A stretch of DNA of 64,000 nt. Source: Oceanisphaera psychrotolerans (GTDB lineage Bacteria; Pseudomonadota; Gammaproteobacteria; Enterobacterales; Aeromonadaceae). Location of the stretch: the NCBI RefSeq assembly GCF_001870485.1, contig NZ_MDKE01000033.1, positions 62,001-126,000 of the forward strand, written 5' to 3'. This document shows positions 44,929-53,831 of the stretch, in pieces. Made by a program: the position numbers and the translations under genes. How positions within the stretch are numbered: position 1 is the first letter of the stretch; each line of letters begins with the position of its first letter. The notes under the pieces are model-generated. The model had not been told where the DNA came from. It searched no databases and saw only the letters and a program-made list of their open reading frames with translations.

Positions 44929-45801
44929 TTACTCGAGCGGGTTTGCCTTCCCGCCGCCAGCCTGGGGGGTATCGCTGCCCTTCACCCTGAAACTGACTTT
45001 GAGCGGCCCGTGATCCGAGGCCTCGGAGCGCATGCTCTGCGCCTGTTCCAGCGTGAGTCCCCGATAAAACACCGCATCCAGCGGATAGCCGATGAAACGG
45101 GTGCGATGATCCGGCGTGGGCACCGCCTCGCTCAGTTGCTCCCGTCCGGCCCAGAGCCGCAGCAGGCGCTCCCGTCGCGGGTTCCAGCGGTTAAAGTCGC
45201 CGGCCACGATCACCGGGCCGCCATAATTTTCGATGAACCCGCTGATACGATCCAGCTGCTCCTGATAGGTCCTGCCCCGCAGCGAAAAATTCACCGCATG
45301 CAGATTCACCACCAGCAGTTGCTGACTGGCCCCTTCGAGCGAGTAATAACTGAACAGCAGTGATTTGGGGATCCGTGTCGCCGGCTCCCTTATTCGTTGC
45401 CCGCAGACCCGGGAGGCCTGCCCCGTCGAGGCGGTCAGCACGCCGTTGGCTTTCTGCTCCCAGTTGAATGCGGCCACCTGAAACCAGTGATAATGCCGCT
45501 GCTGCAACCAGTGGTGCAGCTCTTCACTGCTCCGTGCTTCCTGCAACAACAGCAGATTGCTGTCACCGACCCAGCGGTTCAGCTCCGTTTGCCAGTCCCC
45601 CTGCTGCTTGTAGATGTTCCAGGTCAGCAGCGAGAAGGTCGATGGCAACGGCTGACTGCCATTCACCGAGGGATGCAGACATTCGGCGGTCATGGGGGCG
45701 AAGCCATCGCTCAGCAGCATGGTTTCCGGCACCTCGGGACAGCCGCTCAGCAGCAGCGCCGAAGCCAGCAGCCCGGCTTTAAACGGAAGCTTGAGCGGCA
45801 C
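44929..45801 (-). CDS. Endonuclease/exonuclease/phosphatase family lipoprotein (YafD-like)
   Basis: A 290-residue EEP-fold protein. FSLLTWNIYKQQGDW, LLLLQEARSS, GGPVIVAGDFNRWN and ASDHGPLKVSF give the conserved Asn, Glu, Asp-x-Asn and Asp-His catalytic set, so it is probably a phosphodiesterase or nuclease. I place the start at GTG 45801: it yields a classic lipoprotein signal (PLKLPFKAGLLASALLLSGC), with ACGGA upstream. ATG 45837 would bury that signal. The gene overlaps the 3' end of yciA. E. coli yafD lies in the same mltD neighbourhood. Confidence 0.84.
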   Translation of the reverse strand: MPLKLPFKAGLLASALLLSGCPEVPETMLLSDGFAPMTAECLHPSVNGSQPLPSTFSLLTWNIYKQQGDWQTELNRWVGDSNLLLLQEARSSEELHHWLQQRHYHWFQVAAFNWEQKANGVLTASTGQASRVCGQRIREPATRIPKSLLFSYYSLEGASQQLLVVNLHAVNFSLRGRTYQEQLDRISGFIENYGGPVIVAGDFNRWNPRRERLLRLWAGREQLSEAVPTPDHRTRFIGYPLDAVFYRGLTLEQAQSMRSEASDHGPLKVSFRVKGSDTPQAGGGKANPLE

Positions 45802-46177
45802 GGGGGCGTCCGTTCTCGTCGATGGCCACATACACAAACTGCGCTTCCGCCACCTTGTAACGAGGCCCGCTTTCCGGCACCAGCACCGGCTTGACCCAGA
45901 CCTCTACCCGTACAGTCATGGAACTGCGGCCCAGTTTGACCATTTCGCCGTAACAGCACACCACATCCCCCACCTGTACCGGACGCAGAAAGGCCATGTC
46001 GCTCACGGCCACGGTACACACCCGCCCCATGGCGATCTCATTGGCCAGCAGGCTGCCCCCCAGATCCATCTGCGACATAATCCAGCCACCGAAGATATCG
46101 CCATTGGCATTGGTGTCGGCCGGCATGGCCATGGTGCGCAACAGCAGTTCTCCCCTGGGGGGTTGTTGGTCGGTCAT
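45779..46177 (-). CDS. yciA: Acyl-CoA thioesterase YciA
   Basis: A 132-residue hot-dog-fold enzyme that hydrolyses acyl-CoAs. RTMAMPADTNANGDIFGGWIMSQMDLGG contains the catalytic Asp region and matches E. coli YciA nearly residue for residue, followed by DMAFLRPVQVGDVVCCYGE. ATG 46177 (GGGAGA upstream) is preferred over 46195. It overlaps the EEP lipoprotein gene, probably in one operon. Confidence 0.93.
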   Translation of the reverse strand: MTDQQPPRGELLLRTMAMPADTNANGDIFGGWIMSQMDLGGSLLANEIAMGRVCTVAVSDMAFLRPVQVGDVVCCYGEMVKLGRSSMTVRVEVWVKPVLVPESGPRYKVAEAQFVYVAIDENGRPRAAQASV

Positions 46178-46264
46178 AGCGCTGAAGTCTCCCATCGAAT
46201 AAGTAAAGTGGCATAATAATCAGCCGGCTCGTCAGCCGCAATTTTCAACGTCAAAAGGTGTTTC

Positions 46265-46846
46265 ATGAAGGTAGTAGTGGCATCACTCAATCCGGCCAAA
46301 ATCGAAGCCGCCCGCCAGGCGCTGGCGCTGTTGTTCCCGGACCGGGACTGTCAACTGAGCGGCCTGGCCGTGCCGTCCGGCGTTGCCGAACAACCGATGA
46401 GCGATACGGAAACCCTGACCGGTGCCCGCAACCGGGCGCTGGCGGCCCGCGCGGCCCGGCCCGAGGCAGAGCTGTGGATTGGTATGGAAGCCGGCATCGA
46501 ACGGTTGCAGCAGCAGAGCATCACCTTCGCCTGGCTGCAGGTGCTGGGTCACGGGCTGGATAACGCCGCCCGCAGCGCCAGCCTGACCCTGCCCCCTTTC
46601 GTCGCCCGGGCGGTCGCCGAGGGAGAAGAACTGGGCCAGGCCATGGACCGCTTGTTCAACCTGAGCAACTGCAAACAGCAGGGCGGGGCCATCGGGGTCC
46701 TGACACACAACCTGTTGGACCGACGCCGGGTCTACCGGGACGCCCTGATCCTGGCGCTGGCCCCCTTGATTAATCCCGAGCCTTACGCGCGGCCAGCCAC
46801 GCAAACCAGTCCGTTACCCAATAATCGAGACCCAGCCAGCCACTGA
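46265..46846 (+). CDS. yjjX: Inosine/xanthosine triphosphatase YjjX
   Basis: Hydrolyses non-canonical ITP and XTP. KVVVASLNPAKIEAARQAL opens the family fold, GVAEQPMSDTETLTGARNRA is the nucleotide-binding stretch, and ELWIGMEAGIE and GGAIGVLTHNLLDRRRVYRDALILAL complete it. At 193 residues it is about 20 longer than E. coli YjjX. The extra tail lies in a 77-bp overlap with the convergent yeeZ-like gene. Confidence 0.92.
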   Translation: MKVVVASLNPAKIEAARQALALLFPDRDCQLSGLAVPSGVAEQPMSDTETLTGARNRALAARAARPEAELWIGMEAGIERLQQQSITFAWLQVLGHGLDNAARSASLTLPPFVARAVAEGEELGQAMDRLFNLSNCKQQGGAIGVLTHNLLDRRRVYRDALILALAPLINPEPYARPATQTSPLPNNRDPASH

Positions 46847-47579
46847 GGGCACTGCCGTCGATGCACTTGCCCTCGCCGCCGCCGTCGAATTGCGGCGGCG
46901 GCAAGTCGCGCAACAAGGCCGCCTCGGTATAAAAGTCGCGCCGGCTGGGGTGATGCGGCGCACTTGCGTTGAGCACCGCCGGCCAGTCCTCACGGGCCAG
47001 AATGGCGGGGATGAAACGCAGCAGATCTTCCTGCGCCACCAGATTGACCGGCTCGTCACCGCCCTCGAAACGGCGCCCGGCCAGGAAGCGACCCGGCTCC
47101 CGGCTGCCGCCGACCAGCCCCGACAACCGCAGACACAGTACCTGTGCAATACCGCTGTGGCGTACCGCCTGCTCCGCCGCCAGCATCCGCTCGCCCCGGG
47201 GGGAGTCCGGAGCGGCATCGGCCTCGGTCTTGTTGCCGAGACCGCCATAGACCGAGGTGGCACTGGTAAACAGCAGTCGCTGCACTCCCGCCTCGGCGGC
47301 CAGGGCCGCCACCCGCCCCAGGGTGGTGGCGTAATCATCCACCTTGCCTGGCGGCACGCACAGCACCAGGGTCTGTGCCGCCAGTGCGGCCGGCCAGGCC
47401 TGCGGCAGGGGCTCGTTGATGTCCCACACCTGTACGCCGATGCCCGCTCGGCGCAGGCGTTCGGCCTTGGACTCTGAGGTGGTGGTACCGGCCACCCGAT
47501 AGCCCTGGGCCTGCAGTGTCTTCGCCAGCGGCTCCCCCAGCCAGCCCAGCCCCAGAATGACAATACGCTCAGTAGACAT
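46770..47579 (-). CDS. yeeZ: NAD(P)-dependent epimerase/dehydratase-like protein YeeZ
   Basis: A 269-residue Rossmann-fold protein of the atypical SDR group. The nucleotide motif is IVILGLGWLGEPLAKTLQAQG (GxGxxG), and LLFTSATSVYGGLGNKTEADAAP carries the S and Y of the SDR active site, although the usual K spacing is altered. The catalytic reaction is unknown. ATG 47579 overlaps the slt stop by 11 bases; a GTG at 47582 is equally possible. Confidence 0.87.
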   Translation of the reverse strand: MSTERIVILGLGWLGEPLAKTLQAQGYRVAGTTTSESKAERLRRAGIGVQVWDINEPLPQAWPAALAAQTLVLCVPPGKVDDYATTLGRVAALAAEAGVQRLLFTSATSVYGGLGNKTEADAAPDSPRGERMLAAEQAVRHSGIAQVLCLRLSGLVGGSREPGRFLAGRRFEGGDEPVNLVAQEDLLRFIPAILAREDWPAVLNASAPHHPSRRDFYTEAALLRDLPPPQFDGGGEGKCIDGSALSGWLGLDYWVTDWFAWLAARKARD

Positions 47580-49476
47580 CACCCAGCTCCTTCGGAGTCA
47601 GAAATACCTTCGGCTGCCCCAGCATATCCTGATAAATCACCGAAAATGCCAGCACATTCTGCACATAACCCCGGGTTTCCCGGTAAGGAATGTTTTCTAC
47701 CCACACATCCAGCGGGCGACTGCCGCTCTCCTTCAGCCAGCGATTGATGCGGCCCGGGCCCGCATTGTAGGCGGCAATGGCCGGCACCCGGTTGTTGTTG
47801 TAACGGCCCAGCAGCTCCTTGAAGTAGCTGGAACCCAGCTGTACGTTCACCTCGGGGCGATACACATCGGCCGGATATCGATAGTCATCGATGCCGTGCT
47901 TGCGGGCGGTTTCTTTGGCGGTTGCCGGCATCAGCTGCATCAGGCCACCGGCGCCCACCGGCGAGCGGGCCTGAGCATAAAAGGCACTTTCCTGGCGGGC
48001 GATGGCAAACAGTGTGGCTTCATCCAGCCCCAGCCGCCGGGCCTGGCGCTGGAATAGTTCCCGGTATACCACCGGGAAACGCAGATCAAGATGATCCCAG
48101 GCGCGGATCTGGATGCTGGCCACGATGGATTTATCGTACCAGCCCCGACTCAGGGCGAGGCTGCCCAGCGCCAGTCCCTCGGCTTCGGTGACCCGGCCCA
48201 GCAGGTGGTACCATTCGGTGCGTGCCGCCGTCTTGTCGCCCAGCGCCAGCCATTCTTCCACCCGTGACACCGCCGGCCACTGCAAACGGGCCTGACTCGG
48301 AGACGGCGCCGACACCAGGGGTTTCTTCTGCAATGAGTACTGATGTCGCCCCTGCTGCGCCGCCAGGAAGCCATAGTAGTCCCGGTTACCGGCCGCCTGC
48401 TGCCAGGCCTTGTCGCCCTCGGCGTGACGGTTTTGCGCCTTCAGCGCCCGGCCTCGCCAATATTGCCAGCGGCTGTCCTGCTGCGCGGATGCCGGCAGGC
48501 GGTCAATCCAGCCGGGCAGGCTGCCCCAGTCCTGCTCCCAGATCGCCAGCCGGGCTCGCAGCTCGAACAAATCTGCATCGCCCACGACCGGCAGACGGCT
48601 GTCGAGCCAGCTGCGGTAATCCCGGGTGCGATTAAACATCAATCTCCGGGCCAGTTGCCGTTCAATGCCGGCAACCAGCTGCTGGCTCAGGCCGGCCTGA
48701 CGCTGATATTTGGGGTAAAGGCTCATCACCAGCTCGGGTTTGCTGTCCGCCAGCCGGGTCAGGGCCGAGGCCACTGCCGTCTTGCGGCGCGTATTGTCGG
48801 CGCCGAGCAGCCGGGAGCCAGCCAGTTGCTCGGGATCCTTGTCGAGGGACAGCAGAAACTCCCCGTCTGGCCGGGCGGAGGTGCTCAACTGGCGGCCAAG
48901 GTAACTCAGCAGGCCATCCTGACGGTGCTCAAATGCCAGCAACATTCGCTGCCAGATGTGTTCATCGCTACGCCCACCTATGCTGCTCCAGGCATCAAAC
49001 AACGGGTTGCAGATATCGGGGCGGGAATAGCCGTGCAACCACAGCCGCTCGGCACCGGCGATGGCCGTGGCCCGGTCACCCGTTGCCCACTTGGCCCGGT
49101 AATGGGCGCACTGCAATTCGATGCTGTTGGGCAAGGCAGGATAGAGTGCCAGAAACTCCTGCCAGCGCTGCTCCCGCGCCAGCCGGAACAGGTAGCGGCG
49201 TTCGAGTCGGTCTGCCAGCAAGGAATCGGAATGCCGACTCATGAACTGGGTGAGCTGCGCCGTGGTCAGCTGTGCCATCCGGTCATCCAGATATTGATAA
49301 TCCAGATAAACCGTCAAGGGATAAGCATCCAGTCCCTGGCGCAGCCGTTTGTAGGCGGCAATGTCGTTACTTTTCAGCGCCTGCTCGGCCTGCCGGTACT
49401 GCTCGCGCAATGGCGAGGCCTGAACGCTGACACCCAGGCTTAACAGCAACAGTCCCACTCCCAACCAGCCTTTCAC
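47569..49476 (-). CDS. slt: Soluble lytic murein transglycosylase Slt70
   Basis: A 635-residue periplasmic enzyme with a signal peptide (WLGVGLLLLSLGVSVQAS). A long alpha-superhelical ring (about 30-450) is followed by the catalytic SLT domain. In that domain FAIARQESAFYAQARSPVGAGGLMQLMPATAKETA contains the catalytic Glu, and VPAIAAYNAGPGRINRWL closes it. The start is GTG at 49476 with GGGAG upstream. Length matches E. coli Slt (645). Confidence 0.96.
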   Translation of the reverse strand: MKGWLGVGLLLLSLGVSVQASPLREQYRQAEQALKSNDIAAYKRLRQGLDAYPLTVYLDYQYLDDRMAQLTTAQLTQFMSRHSDSLLADRLERRYLFRLAREQRWQEFLALYPALPNSIELQCAHYRAKWATGDRATAIAGAERLWLHGYSRPDICNPLFDAWSSIGGRSDEHIWQRMLLAFEHRQDGLLSYLGRQLSTSARPDGEFLLSLDKDPEQLAGSRLLGADNTRRKTAVASALTRLADSKPELVMSLYPKYQRQAGLSQQLVAGIERQLARRLMFNRTRDYRSWLDSRLPVVGDADLFELRARLAIWEQDWGSLPGWIDRLPASAQQDSRWQYWRGRALKAQNRHAEGDKAWQQAAGNRDYYGFLAAQQGRHQYSLQKKPLVSAPSPSQARLQWPAVSRVEEWLALGDKTAARTEWYHLLGRVTEAEGLALGSLALSRGWYDKSIVASIQIRAWDHLDLRFPVVYRELFQRQARRLGLDEATLFAIARQESAFYAQARSPVGAGGLMQLMPATAKETARKHGIDDYRYPADVYRPEVNVQLGSSYFKELLGRYNNNRVPAIAAYNAGPGRINRWLKESGSRPLDVWVENIPYRETRGYVQNVLAFSVIYQDMLGQPKVFLTPKELGDVY

Positions 49477-49849
49477 GGCGCACTCCCTAATATGGCGTTG
49501 TAGAGCGCTATCCTAAGGAATAGTGGCAACACTGCCAATGGGGGACGAGAAATTCTCTGTTCGGGCGGAAGATTCAGGCAAGACGGTGTCAGGCAGGACA
49601 ACTATACCGGGGTAAATCGGGAGAATCCGTTGGCAGGGAGAGAGACTTATCCGATCGAGTCTGACCTGTTTCACCGCTCCCTGACAAGGGGTTTGTGGCG
49701 GTAGCGGCGTTCCGATCACAGATTTTGGCCGCGACGGGGGATGGGCCATGAAAAGTTGACACAGATCACAAAATTAAATCGCTGCCGGGTTAATCTGAAG
49801 CCGTACACAAGAAGTGGTACACATACCAAGCAACACTCAGGGGGTCTTT
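49477..49849. other. 373-bp intergenic region between slt and raiA
   Basis: Holds the divergent promoters of slt and raiA. The only distinct element seen is a CRP-like site near 49752. A minus-strand open frame at 49513-49749 has no ribosome site or recognisable product and is not annotated. Confidence 0.6.
49752..49773. promoter_or_regulatory. Candidate CRP-binding site upstream of raiA
   Basis: GTTGA-N6-TCACA in an AAA...AAA context. The right half-site is perfect and the left has three of five bases. It is centred about 87 bases before the raiA start. CRP control of a stationary-phase ribosome factor would be sensible but is unproven here. Confidence 0.4.
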
Positions 49850-50179
49850 ATGTCCATTACCATTACCAGCAACGTTATCGACATTTCTCCCGCTATCCGT
49901 GAACGGATTGAAAGTCGCTTCGAGAAGTTGAACCGGCGCCAGGTTGCGCTAATCAACCCCCATGTGATCATTCAGAAAGAGGGACAAAACTATCTGGTGG
50001 AGGCGAACGCCGGTGTCCCCAACGATACCCTCTTTGCCCAGGCAGAAGATGAAAACCTGTACGCGGCCATCAAGGAACTGGGACAACGGCTGGAACGCCA
50101 GCTGAACCGTTATGCCGACAAACCGCTGGCCCAACGTACCCACGCCGCTCAGCCGGTCGTCGTGGAAGAAGAAGAGTAA
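49850..50179 (+). CDS. raiA: Ribosome-associated inhibitor RaiA (YfiA)
   Basis: A 109-residue factor that binds the 30S decoding region in stationary phase or cold shock and blocks 100S dimer formation. SITITSNVIDISPAIRERIESRFEKLNR and FAQAEDENLYAAIKELGQRLERQLNRY are the beta-alpha-beta-beta-beta-alpha fold. The acidic tail (VVVEEEE) is typical of RaiA rather than short Hpf. AGGGGG precedes ATG 49850. It precedes pheL-pheA, as in E. coli. Confidence 0.93.
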   Translation: MSITITSNVIDISPAIRERIESRFEKLNRRQVALINPHVIIQKEGQNYLVEANAGVPNDTLFAQAEDENLYAAIKELGQRLERQLNRYADKPLAQRTHAAQPVVVEEEE

Positions 50180-50243
50180 CCCACCCGGCTCGGGAGCTGT
50201 GTTGCCCCTCCTGATCCGCTGATATCTGAACCGGAACCGCAAT

Positions 50244-50281
50244 AGGCGGTAAGTGGCAAAACGACCATTTACCGCCTTTTG
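50244..50281 (+). terminator. Terminator after raiA
   Basis: AGGCGGTAAGTGG and CCATTTACCGCCT pair (one G-T) around an eight-base loop, followed by TTTT. Confidence 0.8.
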
Positions 50282-50322
50282 CCTGCCTGTCACGCCTCTT
50301 TGCCAAAAATTCCCGAAAAGGC

Positions 50323-50351
50323 TTGCCAGCGCCATCGCTTTTCAGTATTCC
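50323..50351 (+). promoter_or_regulatory. Proposed pheL-pheA promoter
   Basis: TTGCCA, 17 bases, TATTCC, 33 bases before the leader peptide start. It is the best-spaced pair in the gap. Confidence 0.5.
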
Positions 50352-50383
50352 TATCAGGGTATTTACCAATTTTGAGAACTGCC

Positions 50384-50443
50384 GTGTCCGTATCCCTGTT
50401 TTTCTTTCGCTTCTTTTTCGCATCCTGCTTGTTTGCATCATAA
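50384..50443 (+). CDS. pheL: PheL leader peptide of the pheA attenuator
   Basis: Nineteen codons from GTG 50384: VSVSLFFFRFFFASCLFAS. Seven are phenylalanine, six of them packed as FFFRFFF, very like E. coli PheL (FFFAFFF). Ribosome stalling at these codons when Phe-tRNA is scarce would favour the antiterminator and allow pheA transcription. The start is GTG (or TTG 50372) with a weak ribosome site. It is followed 48 bases later by the attenuator hairpin. Confidence 0.85.
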   Translation: MSVSLFFFRFFFASCLFAS

Positions 50444-50491
50444 ACGGGGCGGCATCTGGTCTGGCAAGAGATAAGCAAAAGACGAACAGAC

Positions 50492-50519
50492 AAGCCTCCC
50501 ACCGGGAGGCTTTTTTATT
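50492..50519 (+). terminator. Attenuator terminator of pheA
   Basis: AAGCCTCCC-ACC-GGGAGGCTT followed by a T-tract, between pheL and pheA. Together with the Phe-rich leader it forms a classical attenuation site. The competing antiterminator arm was not worked out. Confidence 0.88.
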
Positions 50520-50571
50520 AGGTGACACTTTTTCGGTGATACTTTTTTAGGTAATAAGGGAAGCCCTATTC

Positions 50572-52451
50572 ATGAATCTGGATGAGATCAGAACCAACAT
50601 CAGCCGCCTGGACAAGGAACTGCTGAGCCTGCTGGCCAGACGCAAGGCCCTGAGCCTGGACGTGGCCCGCAGCAAACTGGAGAATCCGAGACCGATACGG
50701 GATCAGGTACGTGAGCAGGCGCTGCTGGTGGAGCTGATCAATCAGGGCCGACAACTCGGCCTGGATGCCCATTACGTCACCCGGCTCTATCACACCATCA
50801 TCGAAGATTCGGTGCTGTCGCAACAGGCGCTGCTGCAGGATCTGCTCAACCCGCAGGACAAGGTACCCGCCATCAGTGTGGCCTTTCTCGGCCTGCGGGG
50901 GTCCTACTCCAACATGGCCGCCCGCAACTATCTGTCCCGTTTTCAGGCGCCGCTGGTCGAACACAACTGCGAGACCTTTCAGCAGATTTTCGACACCGTC
51001 GAATCCGGTCAGGCCCAATACGGCATACTGCCCATCGAAAATACCAGCTCGGGTGCCATCAACGACGTCTTCGATCTGATGCAGCACACCAGCCTGTCCA
51101 TCGTCGGCGAACTGACGCAGCCGATAGAGCACTGCCTGCTGGTGGCGGTAGATACCGATGTCAGCAAGCTGAAGACCCTTTACACCCATCCTCAGGTATA
51201 TCAGCAGTGCTCCCAGTATCTGAAGACACTGCCGGGCGTCAAGGTCGAATTCTGTGCCGCCTCCTCCAACGCCATGGAGCTGGTGGCAGAGCTCAAACGC
51301 GCCGATATCGGTGCCATGGGCAGTGCCGACGGCGGTGAGTTGCACGGTCTCAAGCCCCTGGTACGCGGCCTGGCCAACCAGAAGCAGAACATGACCCGCT
51401 TTATCGTGGTGGCGCGCAAACCGGTGGAAGTGGCGGCACAAATTCCCGCCAAAACCAGCTTCATCATGTCGACCGGCCAGCAAAGCGGCGCCTGGTGGAA
51501 GCCCTGCTGGTGCTGCGCAGCCATCACATCACCATGACCAAACTCGAATCCCGCCCCATTATCGGTAATCCCTGGGAAGAGATGTTCTATGTGGACGTGG
51601 CCGCCAATGTCAACAGTACCGAGATGCAGGCGGCACTGAAGGAGCTGGGGCAGATCACCCGCTTCATCAAGATCCTGGGCTGCTATCCCAGTGCCGAGGT
51701 GGCACCTACCCGCCTCTCCTCCAAGGCACTGAGCCAGGGGAGCCTCACTCCTCCGTCGACAGAAGCTCGCCACCGGGACGACAGGCGTACGGCGGCCCCG
51801 TTGCAGGTAGGCCGCTTCTGCCTGAGCCGGCAGGAACCGCTGCTGGCAGCCATGTTGCCGGCCTGGCCCGAGCACCCTTCCCTGACGGAAGAGGCTCGTC
51901 GTCTGAAGGAACACGGCGGTCAGGTGCTGGCAGCCCCCTGTTTCGACTCGGGTGACAGTCAACAGCAACAACAGCATTTGCAGCAACTGCGCGAAACGGC
52001 GGCCCGCTTCGATCTGGCCGCCATGACCACGGTCCACACTCCGGAACAATTGGGCCGGGCGGCAGAATCACTCGATGTACTGCTGCTGCAGCCCATCGAA
52101 GGCCGGCGCGACGAACTGCTGACTGCCGCCGGCCGCTGCACCCGGCCGGTGTTGCTGCCGCTGGCAGACAGCCTGGAGCAGACCCTGGCCGAGGCCGAGC
52201 AGATCCTGGCCGAAGGCAATCAACAACTGGCGCTGCTCGATACCCGGAGTCTCGCCCTGCCCGAATTGCTGCATCTGCAGCAACAGACTCACCTGCCCCT
52301 GCTCAGCCGGCTACAAGGTCAGGACAGCCTGCTGCCCGAGCTGGGCCACGCCCTGAAAGAGGCCGGCGTCCTGGGGTTCTGCATTACCCTGAACGAAAAT
52401 GACGGCATGGCCCCGTTGCAGCAACTGGCTCAACGCCTGTATCGGGATTAA
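50572..52451 (+). CDS. pheA: Bifunctional chorismate mutase/prephenate dehydratase PheA with extra DAHP-synthase-like C-terminal domain, one-base frameshift
   Basis: Converts chorismate to prephenate and then phenylpyruvate. An AroQ-type chorismate mutase (about 1-95: [23 protein letters not shown]) is followed by prephenate dehydratase (105-285, TRF at 275-277 in NMTRFIVVA). An ACT domain follows ([17 protein letters not shown] to LGCYPSAEV). The first frame breaks in [12 protein letters not shown]; one C added at about 51490 restores [12 protein letters not shown]. Unlike E. coli PheA (386 aa), the protein continues to about 626 residues. The added part (about 400-626) includes [30 protein letters not shown] and [17 protein letters not shown], which track the DAHP synthase barrel but lack its KPRTS, KRG and ERGIRT catalytic residues. 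Confidence 0.9.
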
Positions 52452-52456
52452 GGATC

Positions 52457-52489
52457 AAAAACGGCGCCGATTGCTCGGCGCCGTTTTTA
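52457..52489. terminator. Bidirectional terminator between pheA and tyrA
   Basis: AAAACGGCGCCGA and TCGGCGCCGTTTT pair around TTGC, with T-tracts on both strands, between convergent pheA and tyrA. Confidence 0.92.
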
Positions 52490-52559
52490 GTTTCAGGCTT
52501 CGGCGCTTCCCCTTACGCCTCACACCTAACCCCTCACATACCTTTCACACCTTGCACCA

Positions 52560-53690
52560 TCAATCCGCATGATGGCGGCTGTCGTTGGCCTGGGCCAGCA
52601 ACATGCGGCTTTCCTTGAGGAAGGTACCGGCATAATCGCCGAAAAACTCGCTGACGGTGGCAAACTGCTGCACGAAGGCATCGCGCTTGCCCTGCTCCAG
52701 TTGCTCCAGCAGCTCACCGAAGCGACGATGATAGCGGCGGATCATCTCCAGGTTGCCGGGCGACGACAGAATGATGTCGGCATAGAGTACCGGATCCTGG
52801 GCAAACAACCGACCCACCATCGCCAGCTCCAGCCGGTAAATGGGCGAACTCAGCCGCAACAGCTGCGCCAGATCCGCCTGCTCGGCACAAAGGTGGGCAC
52901 CGTAGGCAAAGCTGGTGAAGTGGCGCAGCGCCTGTACCAGGCTCATGGCCTTGTCGTGCTCTTCGGCATTGACTGCCTGCAGGCGGGCGCCCCAGATGCG
53001 CATCTGGGCCAGCAGCCATTCATACTGCTCACCTCCGCGGCCTGCACTGTAGATGATCACCTGTTTGGCCAGGCTGGACACATCGGGTCCAAACATGGGA
53101 TGCAGTCCCAGCACGGGGCCGCTGTGCACCTTCATCATGGTCGCCAGCGGCTCGGCCTTGATGCTGGTCAAATCGACCAGCAGGCAGTCGTCGGCCAACC
53201 TGGGCAGACGCTCGATCACCGCCACCGTCTGGTCGATGGGGACCGCTACCACTACCAGGCCTGCGCCGGTCAGCATCTGCTCGGCCCGCGCCCAGTCGTC
53301 TTTTTCCAGGATCTCCACCGGATAGCCGGACAGGGTCAGCAGGTGCGCGAACAGGCCACCCAGCTGACCGGCGCCACCGATCACCACCGCCTTGTTCAGT
53401 TCGGGGTTCATGCACTTGAAGCCGGTGTCTTTTTCACTGGCGTATGACTCGCGCATGGCCCGGCGCAATACATCTTCAATCAGGTCCGGCGGCACGCCCC
53501 GCGCTTCGGCTTCGGCCCGGCGTCGGGCCAGCATGGCCGCTTCCCGGTCGGGCGCATAAATCGGCACCCCCTGACGGCTCTTGACTTCACCCACTCCCGC
53601 CACCAGCTTCAGCCGGCGGGCAAACAGCTCGACCAGCTGCTGGTCAACTTCGTCTATCTGATCCCGCAGGACAGCTAATTCATCTACCAT
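52560..53690 (-). CDS. tyrA: Bifunctional chorismate mutase/prephenate dehydrogenase TyrA
   Basis: Makes 4-hydroxyphenylpyruvate for tyrosine. The 376 residues start with the AroQ mutase ([26 protein letters not shown]). The dehydrogenase has [28 protein letters not shown] (NAD site), [17 protein letters not shown] and the helical end [18 protein letters not shown] 53690 fits the E. coli start; upstream in-frame codons to 53759 are ignored. It follows aroF after 141 bases in the same direction. Confidence 0.96.
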   Translation of the reverse strand: MVDELAVLRDQIDEVDQQLVELFARRLKLVAGVGEVKSRQGVPIYAPDREAAMLARRRAEAEARGVPPDLIEDVLRRAMRESYASEKDTGFKCMNPELNKAVVIGGAGQLGGLFAHLLTLSGYPVEILEKDDWARAEQMLTGAGLVVVAVPIDQTVAVIERLPRLADDCLLVDLTSIKAEPLATMMKVHSGPVLGLHPMFGPDVSSLAKQVIIYSAGRGGEQYEWLLAQMRIWGARLQAVNAEEHDKAMSLVQALRHFTSFAYGAHLCAEQADLAQLLRLSSPIYRLELAMVGRLFAQDPVLYADIILSSPGNLEMIRRYHRRFGELLEQLEQGKRDAFVQQFATVSEFFGDYAGTFLKESRMLLAQANDSRHHAD

Positions 53691-53831
53691 TGATCCCATC
53701 CCAATTACAAAAGCACCGGCCCTTCCCGGACACGGTGCTCCATTATGCCTGTGAACCACCAGCGGGGACAGTCACCGCTGGCCGTCAAACGGCACTATTT
53801 AATCACTCAGACACGCACAACAGAGCGGCAT

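Noticed and set aside
49513-49749. 78-codon minus-strand frame upstream of raiA
   Set aside because: No ribosome site and no recognisable protein; it lies in the divergent promoter region.
51480-51500. Programmed frameshifting in pheA
   Set aside because: There is no slippery heptamer at the break, and the same one-base loss pattern occurs in many unrelated genes, so a sequence error is simpler.
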